DNA of 7,205 nucleotides from assembly GCA_020351895.1 (NCBI GenBank), contig CP070672.1:3155404-3162608 (forward strand), read 5' to 3'. The position numbers and the translations under genes are program-made. Shown in pieces: positions 1-6,114 of the stretch; within the stretch, counting starts at the first letter, position 1, and each line of letters starts with the position of its first letter. This DNA is from Thermoplasmata archaeon (GTDB taxonomy: Archaea > Thermoplasmatota > Thermoplasmata > GCA-020350865). The notes beneath the pieces are model-generated. The model made no database searches. It had not been told where the DNA came from and saw nothing but the letters and a program-made list of their open reading frames with translations.

Positions 1-2
1 AC

Positions 3-1010
3 AAATCCACATGCCTTTTGTTTCGGGGACTGTCCAGCGCCACCACCATTGATATTCAAGAAGTGGACTTCGGGGAGGTGGATTTAGAAATTGTAGAGAG
101 GAAATTCGACCATATATGTTGTTACCCTCCCTCACATTCATTCTCCAAAGAAGAGGCCGAAAAACAGGCCAGATCTGATGTTGAGAAGGATGTCGAGAGT
201 GCGAGACTCCTAAAACGGGAGGAAGCCGAGACGGCTGATAGGGATTATTCTCTAAAATCCGTGAGAATGTTGACTGTTGTCGCTCCTTGGGCTGCCACCA
301 GAAAAGCAGGAGAAGGGGCGTTACAGACCCATTCAGCAGCAAAATTCACCCCAGAGAACCTGAAGCCAAGTGAAGGTGAGGATTTTTCCGCTTACTCCCA
401 AAGATTGAAAAATATGGAAGCGAGCCTTTTCGAGGCAAAAGAAGAGGAGGAATCACCACCAGCAAAGGAGAAAAAGGCGCCCGAGCCTCCTCCCCCTCCA
501 GAAGTTCCCACGGCCCAGGTTACAACCCCAACAACACCAACCAATATAAGCATCGAAATCAAGCAGCCTGAGGCCAAGGGAAAGGAAGCCTTTGACGAGA
601 AGAAGGAATTGGACATCCTGCGCCTGAAAAAGACCCTCTATATCCAGACAACTGATATCGAGGATCTGAGGAAGAAAACCGGCGAGATCAACAACAAGCT
701 GGGAAACATAGAGCAGATGAGGCAGACAGTGTTTCGGATGAACAGGAAGGTCTATGACACGGATGCAAGGATGACACAGGTGGAAAAGAGCCACAGGGAA
801 ATGATGAAAAAAATCGCAGAGATGCGGGCAGAGCAGAGGGAAGAGAACAAGAAGATGCGGCGCTTTATCACAGAGAAGAGCAAGAAGGCCAGGAATCAGG
901 CATTGATTGTAGCCATAATAGCCCTGGTTTTAGCCGCTGTTTCCCTTCCATTTCTCATAATGCTCCTTTTACAGTTCTGGGATAAGATCGGACCCATGAT
1001 CGGCTTCTAG
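3..1010 (+). CDS. Tail-anchored coiled-coil membrane protein, 5' partial
   Basis: I do not recognise the family. The frame is open to the left edge with no stop, and the first in-frame start-like codon is a TTG at 18 with no ribosome binding site. The true start therefore probably lies upstream and the gene is truncated by the window. Counting from that TTG (330 residues), there is an acidic N-terminal part, a Pro/Thr-rich linker at about 154-177 (a run of five Pro), a long charged heptad-like region at about 198-293 that should form a coiled coil, and one hydrophobic segment at about 295-319 followed by only about ten residues. There is no signal peptide in the visible part. Inference: a C-terminally anchored protein with a large cytoplasmic coiled coil, perhaps a scaffold or an SMC/chemoreceptor-like stalk. 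A T-run at 1015-1020 just after the stop could serve as an archaeal U-tract terminator. Codon use is more GC-rich than in the genes from 4934 on. Confidence 0.8.
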   Translation, partial: KSTCLLFRGLSSATTIDIQEVDFGEVDLEIVERKFDHICCYPPSHSFSKEEAEKQARSDVEKDVESARLLKREEAETADRDYSLKSVRMLTVVAPWAATRKAGEGALQTHSAAKFTPENLKPSEGEDFSAYSQRLKNMEASLFEAKEEEESPPAKEKKAPEPPPPPEVPTAQVTTPTTPTNISIEIKQPEAKGKEAFDEKKELDILRLKKTLYIQTTDIEDLRKKTGEINNKLGNIEQMRQTVFRMNRKVYDTDARMTQVEKSHREMMKKIAEMRAEQREENKKMRRFITEKSKKARNQALIVAIIALVLAAVSLPFLIMLLLQFWDKIGPMIGF

Positions 1011-1011
1011 C

Positions 1012-1251
1012 TCATTTTTTATGCCACTCCAGGGCAACCCCACAACCAGAGCAATATTTTGACCCGACTTTCAGGGTCTCGTTGCATTTGGGGCACCTGT
1101 ATACGATGCTCCTTCCTTCCTTTTTGAGCTCTTTAAGTTCCTCCTCTCCCATGATCTCGTCTAGCAAATATCTACCTACTGCAACTCCCCCGAGAAATCC
1201 TACAACGGCTGCCGCGGCCACCTCGGGGTTGGTTTCCTTTTTCTTTGCCAT
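1012..1251 (-). CDS. Small membrane-associated zinc-ribbon protein
   Basis: The 79-residue product starts with a basic/polar stretch (MAKKKE). A Gly/Ala/Val-rich hydrophobic segment follows at about 11-30 and looks like one membrane helix. Next comes a charged helix at about 35-47 and a C-terminal zinc ribbon with Cys53-x2-Cys56 and Cys67-x2-Cys70 (CPKC ... CSGC). Such double CxxC knuckles bind one zinc ion and resemble the zinc-ribbon domains common in small archaeal proteins; the function is unknown. I chose the ATG at 1251 because GGGTG (1262-1258 on this strand) sits six bases upstream. A GTG at 1260 in the same frame would add three residues but lies inside that binding site. The gene converges on the coiled-coil gene with one base between stops and is divergent from the large secreted protein. 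Confidence 0.8.
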   Translation of the reverse strand: MAKKKETNPEVAAAAVVGFLGGVAVGRYLLDEIMGEEELKELKKEGRSIVYRCPKCNETLKVGSKYCSGCGVALEWHKK

Positions 1252-1288
1252 GAAAAGCACCCTTTATCCATGATTCTAATGCCTTACA

Positions 1289-1299
1289 TGATATTAAAT
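1289..1299 (-). promoter_or_regulatory. Possible TATA box for the zinc-ribbon gene
   Basis: On the minus strand the bases read ATTTAATATCA. About 25 bases downstream would put the transcription start near 1269, leaving a short leader that carries the GGGTG ribosome binding site. The spacing fits an archaeal promoter, but the match is only moderate. Confidence 0.35.
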
Positions 1300-1312
1300 G
1301 CTGTCGCTATTT

Positions 1313-1359
1313 AGAAGGTTTTATATGGTTTTAAGCGCATTTAACATGATGGAGGGGGG
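1313..1359 (+). promoter_or_regulatory. Promoter and ribosome binding site, copy 1 of a shared cassette
   Basis: AGAAGG is followed by TTTTATATGG (1319-1328), a good archaeal TATA box with a purine-rich BRE-like element ahead of it. About 25 bases downstream is ATGATGG and then GGAGGGGGG (1351-1359), a strong ribosome binding site five bases before the ATG at 1365. The same arrangement recurs at 6592-6638. The first 21 bases are identical, the CATTTA and ATGATGGAGGGGG blocks are identical, and one base is gained or lost between them. The expected transcription start near 1347-1350 leaves a very short leader. Confidence 0.75.
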
Positions 1360-1364
1360 CTAAT

Positions 1365-4300
1365 ATGCGAAGGGAAGTAATTAGTGTATTTGTGTGTGCG
1401 ATTGTTTTGGTGAGCGTGTCTGCAAGCATTTCGCAGAATGTTGGGGAGCCGAGTTCGAGGGGGGGAGGTGGGCTTGTAGATTCTCCTAGGCCGATGTTTA
1501 GGAAGAATCCCAACGATACTGGTATTAATTTAATAGAAGCAAATAATGGAAATGAAGCATTGAAGGATCCCTCATCAAATCTCGCTGGTGGGATGGTTTG
1601 TATCGAGTCTTTAAATTCAGATAAAAACGAGTATAATGTAACTGAGATAATTAAGACAGCTGTTGAGGTAAAGAGAAATGATGTTTATGCTTTTGTCTGG
1701 GAGGGAGAATTGATTTTTGAAGTTTTTAACAGTACTATGAATCTAGTCTACACGAAGGCTCATATGGTGTGTTTTGTATCCAGCCCAGCAGTACAATATT
1801 TCTCCTATAATTTCTACTTAATTGAAACCGGTGAATATCTTGTTAGAGCTACGTTGTATTGGGATGATGACTCTGTAGTTGACCTGAAGGAAATTGACAT
1901 AATCATTATTGAGGAACAGCAAAATCAATCTCCAATCGCCGACGCAGGCCCCGACCAAACAGTTTATGAGGGAGAGATTGTGCAGTTTGATGGAAGCAAT
2001 TCTACTGGTTCCACAAATGGCGACCCGCCTTCTATAGATCCAAATGTTGTGGCCCTGTATCATATGAACGAGGGCTCCGGGAATTCCATAACCGATGAGA
2101 CAAACAATCAGAATCACGGCACAAAATATGGGGCGACTTGGACTTCGAGTGGGAAATTTTGTAATGCTTTGAGCTTCGACGGTGTGGATGATTATGTGGA
2201 GGTGCCGGATGATCCGAGTTTGGATATCACAAGCGAAATAACAATCGAAGCATGGATTTATCCAAGATCCATTGACGATGGGCTCTATCATAGGGTAGTG
2301 GATAAATTTTATGGAGGAACAGGTTATGCATTAAGGATAGAACCCCGTGGTGAATTTTCATTGGATGTGAACGGTTGGTTGGGATCGGATATCGCCTTAC
2401 CAGGAAATAGTTGGTCTTATCTTGTTGGTGTCTCCGACGGTACCTATTCCAGCCTGTACCTGAACGGACAATTGGTAAAGACAGGCAAAATTGCAAATCC
2501 AAGTGGAAGTATTAAGGCAAACAATTACCCTGTTAAAATTGGGTGCTGGGCTGGTGGAGCAAAATCTCATTTTGACGGAATTACTGATGAAGTGGTTATC
2601 TGGAATAAGAAATTATCTTCTCAGGAAATTTTAGATTACTACAATAGTGGTATGGAACATTTTACAGGTTCAGAGGGTGGTCCCCCGTGTACAATAGAAT
2701 CTTTCGAATGGGACTTTGAGAGCGACGGAATTTATGATTACCAAGAAACTCCTAATAATGCACCAGATGGGAATTTCGATGGAATCACCGAGCATATCTA
2801 TGGCGAGGACGGAGTATACACCGCTACCCTTAGAATAACAGACGAAACAAATCAAACAGATACAGATACTTGCATAATCACAGTTTTACAAGTAAGCCAA
2901 CCACCCAATGCTGACGCAGGCCCCAACCAAACAGTAAACGAAGGTGACTCAGTGCAATTCGATGGTAGTGGTTCTGTTGGCAGCCACTCTCCTGCTCATA
3001 GTGTGGTGGCACTGTGGCACATGAACGAAGGTTCGGGAAATGTGATTTATGATGAAACTGCAAATCACCATGATGGTACTATTATCGATGCAAACTGGAC
3101 TACCCAAGGGAAATTTGGAAATGCATTGAGCTTTGACGGTGTGGATGATTATATCGAGATAAAGCCCAGCGATCAAATTTTTGGTGACAACCCTGATGAG
3201 TGGAGCTATTTGGTGTGGTTCAAAACTAATAATAATGTGGATGATATGAGTATCATTTCAGATTTTAATGCTGATGAACCCGATCCTTACGGAGATGCAA
3301 ACTACACAGTAAATCTGTATACAAAATATTCGAATTGTTTTGGTGAAAAAGCCTTGTTTACTGGTCTAAAATGCACAAAAGTGCGTCCGAGTGGAACTCA
3401 AAGTGCCCGCTATACAACAAGTGAAAGACTAAATCCCGATAATAATTGGCAATTACATGTCGTTACCGTATCAAAAACCGATGATGCTTTTTGGTGGTAT
3501 ATTAATGGTCAACAAAACGTGACTACCATGTATCTTCCAATGAAAGATGGTGATTATTTCGATGGAGATATGTTACGTATCGGAGCTTCCTGGAGATTCG
3601 ATGAATCAAACACACCGGGATCTGATGATATTAGATGGCATTTTGACGGGGTTATCGATGAAATAGTACTTTTTGACAGAGCGTTATCGGCTAAGGAGAT
3701 ACATTACTATTACAATTGCGGGAGGGAGTATTCTTTAGAGATGGATGTTGAATATGCAGATATAATCTCCTACGAATGGGACTTCGAAAGCGATGGAATC
3801 TTCGATTACCAAGAAACTCCAAATAATGCACCAGATGGGAATTTCGATGGGATGACAGAGCATATCTATGGAAATCACGGAGAATACACCGCTACTCTCA
3901 GAATAACAGACGAAACAAATCAAACTGATACAGATACCTGCATAATCACAGTTCTACAAGTAAACCAACCTCCAATCGCCGACGCAGGTCCCGACCAAAC
4001 AGTAAACGAAGGAGATGTCGTGCAGTTCAACGGCTCAGCTTCTTACGACCCTGACGGAACAATCCAAATCTGCGAATGGGATTTTGATGCAAGCGATGGC
4101 CTATGGTGGGAGACTAGCACAGCACCTGATGCAATAGGTCTAGAACCAATCCATATCTACGGTGACGATGGTGTATTTGTTATTACATTGAGAGTAACAG
4201 ACGATGATAATTTAACTGGCTTAGATACTTGCAATATAACTGTCCTAAATCTTGATCCTACAGTTTCAATCGAATCAGCAATTATGGATGTTGAAATCGG

Positions 4301-4910
4301 ATTGAGGGTAGCGGGTAGAAAGTACAATAATGTGAGCATGACTTTGTTTGAAGAAGGAAATCCCATTGGGAATGTATCAATCGAACGATTACCCGGTTCA
4401 CCAGACGAACAAATGGCCTGGATTCCTTACATCCTAGACATGACAAAAACATATTCAGCAACCGTGATCTATACCCCCGCAGATCCGCCAAATGTTGGTG
4501 GAAATCCTGTTTGGATATACATAAAATTCCCGAACGGAACTATCCAAAAAATCCACCACACTTTTAATGTCCAGCAATCCAAGAAACGAGATAGCGAACA
4601 TTGGAATCATGTAGAGCCCTGGGAAGTGGATTTGAATGCACACTTGATAGGGCATACCTTCGAAATAACCTCCCATATCACTGATCCTGGTAGTGACGAT
4701 GAAACACTAACCTATAGCTATGGCTCTCAGAATGTGACTGTTGTATATTTGAGCAATCCACCTAATCCTGATCCATATCCTTCACCTGAGGTGAATCCGA
4801 GGGATATAATGGACACTACAACTCTGGTTTATGAGGGAGCGGGAACGTTATCTCTTATGATGGTGGATGATGATGGGGGAATTAACTCAGTAATTATTGA
4901 CCTTGGCTGA
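1365..4910 (+). CDS. Secreted PKD/LamG multidomain surface protein
   Basis: The 1181-residue product has a Sec signal peptide (MRREVIS then a hydrophobic core to about residue 20). A low-complexity Ser/Gly/Asn stretch and a beta-rich domain at about 75-185 follow (Cys79 and Cys136 may pair). The first PKD domain opens at 189 (SPIADAGPDQT), breaks off at about 215, and is followed by a LamG/concanavalin-like domain (about 228-429: HMNEGSGN, LSFDGVDDYVEV, IEAWIYPR, DEVVIWNKKLS). It resumes at 444-507 (SFEWDFESDG ... TCIITV). The same order repeats: PKD start 513-540, LamG 547-786, PKD end 798-863. PKD3 (869-961) is uninterrupted. The C-terminal 220 residues form a beta module ending in a degenerate PKD-like domain. 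There is no C-terminal membrane helix or PGF-CTERM-like signal, so the protein is probably released or held non-covalently. PKD and LamG domains usually mediate protein or glycan contacts; the ligand is unknown. The start is fixed by the ribosome binding site and signal peptide. Confidence 0.9.
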   Translation: MRREVISVFVCAIVLVSVSASISQNVGEPSSRGGGGLVDSPRPMFRKNPNDTGINLIEANNGNEALKDPSSNLAGGMVCIESLNSDKNEYNVTEIIKTAVEVKRNDVYAFVWEGELIFEVFNSTMNLVYTKAHMVCFVSSPAVQYFSYNFYLIETGEYLVRATLYWDDDSVVDLKEIDIIIIEEQQNQSPIADAGPDQTVYEGEIVQFDGSNSTGSTNGDPPSIDPNVVALYHMNEGSGNSITDETNNQNHGTKYGATWTSSGKFCNALSFDGVDDYVEVPDDPSLDITSEITIEAWIYPRSIDDGLYHRVVDKFYGGTGYALRIEPRGEFSLDVNGWLGSDIALPGNSWSYLVGVSDGTYSSLYLNGQLVKTGKIANPSGSIKANNYPVKIGCWAGGAKSHFDGITDEVVIWNKKLSSQEILDYYNSGMEHFTGSEGGPPCTIESFEWDFESDGIYDYQETPNNAPDGNFDGITEHIYGEDGVYTATLRITDETNQTDTDTCIITVLQVSQPPNADAGPNQTVNEGDSVQFDGSGSVGSHSPAHSVVALWHMNEGSGNVIYDETANHHDGTIIDANWTTQGKFGNALSFDGVDDYIEIKPSDQIFGDNPDEWSYLVWFKTNNNVDDMSIISDFNADEPDPYGDANYTVNLYTKYSNCFGEKALFTGLKCTKVRPSGTQSARYTTSERLNPDNNWQLHVVTVSKTDDAFWWYINGQQNVTTMYLPMKDGDYFDGDMLRIGASWRFDESNTPGSDDIRWHFDGVIDEIVLFDRALSAKEIHYYYNCGREYSLEMDVEYADIISYEWDFESDGIFDYQETPNNAPDGNFDGMTEHIYGNHGEYTATLRITDETNQTDTDTCIITVLQVNQPPIADAGPDQTVNEGDVVQFNGSASYDPDGTIQICEWDFDASDGLWWETSTAPDAIGLEPIHIYGDDGVFVITLRVTDDDNLTGLDTCNITVLNLDPTVSIESAIMDVEIGLRVAGRKYNNVSMTLFEEGNPIGNVSIERLPGSPDEQMAWIPYILDMTKTYSATVIYTPADPPNVGGNPVWIYIKFPNGTIQKIHHTFNVQQSKKRDSEHWNHVEPWEVDLNAHLIGHTFEITSHITDPGSDDETLTYSYGSQNVTVVYLSNPPNPDPYPSPEVNPRDIMDTTTLVYEGAGTLSLMMVDDDGGINSVIIDLG
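2706..2970 (+). repeat. PKD-half repeat, copy 1 (in-gene)
   Basis: This segment encodes the second half of PKD1 plus the opening of PKD2. It matches 3774-4038 without any indel at an offset of exactly 1068 bases (356 codons). In the PKD part I count only about two dozen differences in roughly 190 bases. A shorter relative of its last 80 bases lies at about 1917-2000 (offset 972). Confidence 0.8.
3774..4038 (+). repeat. PKD-half repeat, copy 2 (in-gene)
   Basis: This is the second copy of the 265-base segment at 2706-2970. It encodes the end of PKD2 and the opening of PKD3. The DNA between the copies (LamG2) is far less similar to LamG1 than these PKD halves are to each other. Confidence 0.8.
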
Positions 4911-4933
4911 GAGGCTTTACTTCGGGATATTAG

Positions 4934-5437
4934 TTATGATCCAATTTTTTGAGTTAATTTTTCACCAATTATTTTTTCAATTTGCATTTGACAATTTAAT
5001 GCATATTGATAAAGAGCTGATTTCAGATCTTCTTTATTTCCCTTTAGCAATCCAATTTGATGCTCTGGGAGTGCAAAATATCCAACAAATAGTTTCTTTT
5101 TGATATTTCTTTTATTCAATCCGAATATTTCAATCCTATATCGATTAAAAACATCCCTTCTTATTTTGATTTCGACCAATTTCTCCAATGGGATTTCTTT
5201 GTTAACTATATGTTCTGCCAATAAAGTATCCAAATTAATTTCTTTGATATCTTTCCTCTTTTCTCTTGTTCTATAATGATTCACTATATCAAGATAAAAT
5301 GACCACCCCCAAGCGTAATCATATCCAGTTTGTATTAATGCAATCCTTTTGGAAGTTATAAACATAGCATAATTCCATGTAGCAAAAGAACCATAGACAA
5401 CAACCCGCGGAATTATCCCTTTGATTTCCTCCTTCAT
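4934..5437 (-). CDS. Conserved-looking cytosolic protein, possible PH-like domain
   Basis: The 167-residue product has no signal peptide or membrane helix. Residues 12-36 (VVVYGSFATWNYAMFITSKRI) resemble the opening beta strands of bacterial/archaeal PH-like proteins, whose hallmark is a strand ending in a 'T-x-KR-I/L' turn. Residues 82-105 (IPLEKLVEIKI ... YRIEIFG) match the later 'IPLxxIxxIxI' strand. Residues 42-76 form an insert with aromatic residues and a basic helix (WGWSFY, HYRTREKRK), and the last 35 residues are probably helical. The PH-like assignment is inference from sequence pattern only. I prefer the ATG at 5437; an in-frame GTG at 5446 would add three residues, and neither start has a clear ribosome binding site. 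The gene is AT-rich and converges on the PKD/LamG gene with 23 bases between stops. Confidence 0.75.
   Translation of the reverse strand: MKEEIKGIIPRVVVYGSFATWNYAMFITSKRIALIQTGYDYAWGWSFYLDIVNHYRTREKRKDIKEINLDTLLAEHIVNKEIPLEKLVEIKIRRDVFNRYRIEIFGLNKRNIKKKLFVGYFALPEHQIGLLKGNKEDLKSALYQYALNCQMQIEKIIGEKLTQKIGS
4945..4977 (+). terminator. Possible U-tract terminator of the PKD/LamG gene
   Basis: Three T-runs (4945-4950, 4958-4962, 4972-4977) lie 35-67 bases after the stop at 4910. Archaeal RNA polymerase can terminate at oligo-U tracts without a hairpin. The same bases encode the end of the convergent minus-strand gene, so the T-richness may simply reflect its Lys/Asn-rich, AT-rich codons. Confidence 0.3.
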
Positions 5438-5513
5438 ATTGGCCACTTCTTATTAGGTAAACTCTATCACCTTGAAGCCCCTTATTAAGCTCCTCCTAAA
5501 AGGAAGAATTACA

Positions 5514-5525
5514 ATCTTATAACTT
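5514..5525 (-). promoter_or_regulatory. Possible TATA box for the PH-like gene
   Basis: The minus strand reads AAGTTATAAGAT here, about 75 bases before the start codon. A start site about 25 bases downstream (near 5494) would leave a leader of roughly 50 bases that contains two ribosome-binding-site-like motifs (AGGAGGAG and AAGGTGAT) with no start codon at the right distance. Confidence 0.3.
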
Positions 5526-5581
5526 TTTTGTGGGAGTGCCCTGGGAGTCCTACCCCTTTTAGCTCGAAGCGTACGTGGTCA

Positions 5582-5599
5582 AAATTTATTTTTAAATTT
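5582..5599 (-). terminator. AT-only hairpin after the 56-residue membrane protein gene
   Basis: AAATTTA (5582-5588) and TAAATTT (5593-5599) form a perfect seven-base inverted repeat around a four-base loop, four bases beyond the stop at 5603. The stem holds only A-T pairs, so it would be weak. It may help termination or be chance in AT-rich DNA. Confidence 0.25.
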
Positions 5600-5602
5600 G
5601 AA

Positions 5603-5773
5603 TTACTTAAGCCTTTCTCTATAAATCAAATAAAACAACATGCCTCCTATTAAGCCGCCTATGGCCATGGAGGAAGGAGGATGCGGAGAAACAGCAAAAA
5701 GTAATACGACAATGAAGATTGTAAATAATGCAATGATCGTTACCAAGATATCATTATCTTTAATCTGGATCAC
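5603..5773 (-). CDS. 56-residue two-helix membrane protein
   Basis: This small gene falls below a usual 60-residue cutoff. From a GTG at 5773 the product is 56 residues. It has a short polar start (IQIKDND), a membrane helix at about 9-28, a Pro-rich turn (SPHPPSS, 29-35), a Gly-rich second helix at about 36-51 (AIGGLIGGMLFYLIY) and a basic end (RERLK). Hydrophobic helix, tight turn, GG-x-x-GG helix and positive tail are a coherent membrane hairpin, which argues for real coding. The start is uncertain. AAGGTGATC overlaps the GTG itself, and an in-frame TAA lies 24 bases upstream. A neighbouring frame begins with an ATG overlapping the upstream stop (ATGA) and runs 15 codons to a TAA within this gene. 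The gene follows another small membrane protein after 30 bases and is probably co-transcribed with it. Function unknown. Confidence 0.6.
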   Translation of the reverse strand: MIQIKDNDILVTIIALFTIFIVVLLFAVSPHPPSSMAIGGLIGGMLFYLIYRERLK

Positions 5774-5803
5774 CTTCTTTCGGAAACAACATTTGCAATA
5801 TTA

Positions 5804-5998
5804 TCATTCACCAATCCATTTTTTTATTGCATACAAATCAACCGGTAATATGACAATGCCAACAACAAGATATCCAATTTTGTAATACATATCTAATGGG
5901 AAGAAAATCCCAATTATAATAAGAATAATACTCAACACCAACATAACCGCGAGTATCTTTACCCTTAAATGATATATGAAATTCTCTTCCAAACGCAC
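5804..5998 (-). CDS. 64-residue two-helix membrane protein
   Basis: I do not recognise this protein. From a GTG at 5998 it has an amphipathic start (RLEENFIYHLRVK), a strongly hydrophobic helix at about 15-33, a short loop (PLDMYYK), a second helix at about 41-58 and a basic/aromatic end (KKWIGE). GGGG three bases before the GTG is a weak, close ribosome binding site, and an in-frame TAG lies just upstream, so no longer start is possible in this frame. An overlapping frame from a TTG at 6026 is open too but gives an unconvincing Cys/Trp/His-rich tail. It lies 30 bases before the 56-residue membrane protein on the same strand. A possible TATA-like CTTTATCTG is near 6027-6036. Confidence 0.6.
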   Translation of the reverse strand: MRLEENFIYHLRVKILAVMLVLSIILIIIGIFFPLDMYYKIGYLVVGIVILPVDLYAIKKWIGE

Positions 5999-6114
5999 TC
6001 GCCCCTAAAACCATTATTCCCTTCAACAGATAAAGGTTTTACCACCTCCCCCTCATGAAATCCATCCTTTTCTGATGAGGTGAGACAATAAATTGAAATT
6101 ATTCAATGATCATT

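Noticed and set aside
392..794. Two minus-strand frames inside the coiled-coil gene
   Set aside because: They arise from the Pro-rich and Lys/Glu-rich codons read backwards (Gly-rich and Leu/Phe-rich products) and have no start signals.
1346..1363. Five-codon upstream reading frame (ATG ATG GAG GGG GGC TAA) just before the PKD/LamG start
   Set aside because: The second cassette copy keeps the ATGATGGAGGGGG bases but not the stop, so the peptide is not conserved. The bases are better explained as the ribosome binding site.
1365..4910. Reading the in-gene repeats as a CRISPR or mobile element
   Set aside because: The repeat units are in frame, hundreds of bases long and correspond to PKD domain halves; there are no short spacers, terminal repeats or transposase.
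5640..5885. 81-residue plus-strand reading frame
   Set aside because: It is the opposite strand of two overlapping minus-strand membrane protein genes. Its Met/Pro-rich start mirrors their hydrophobic codons and it has no promoter or binding site.
5838..6026. 62-residue minus-strand frame from a TTG at 6026
   Set aside because: Its C-terminal half is an off-frame reading of the 64-residue membrane protein and shows no coherent domain. It is kept only as a hint of a possible frameshift.
6051..6080. CCTCAT / ATGAGG inverted repeat with an 18-base loop
   Set aside because: Only six pairs with a long loop and no U-run after it; chance is a sufficient explanation.
6092..6114. Small inverted repeat (ATTGAA/TTCAAT) and the palindrome AATGATCATT after the 6115 stop
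   Set aside because: Stems of five to six A-T-rich pairs are expected by chance in this AT-rich stretch. This is too weak to call a terminator or operator.
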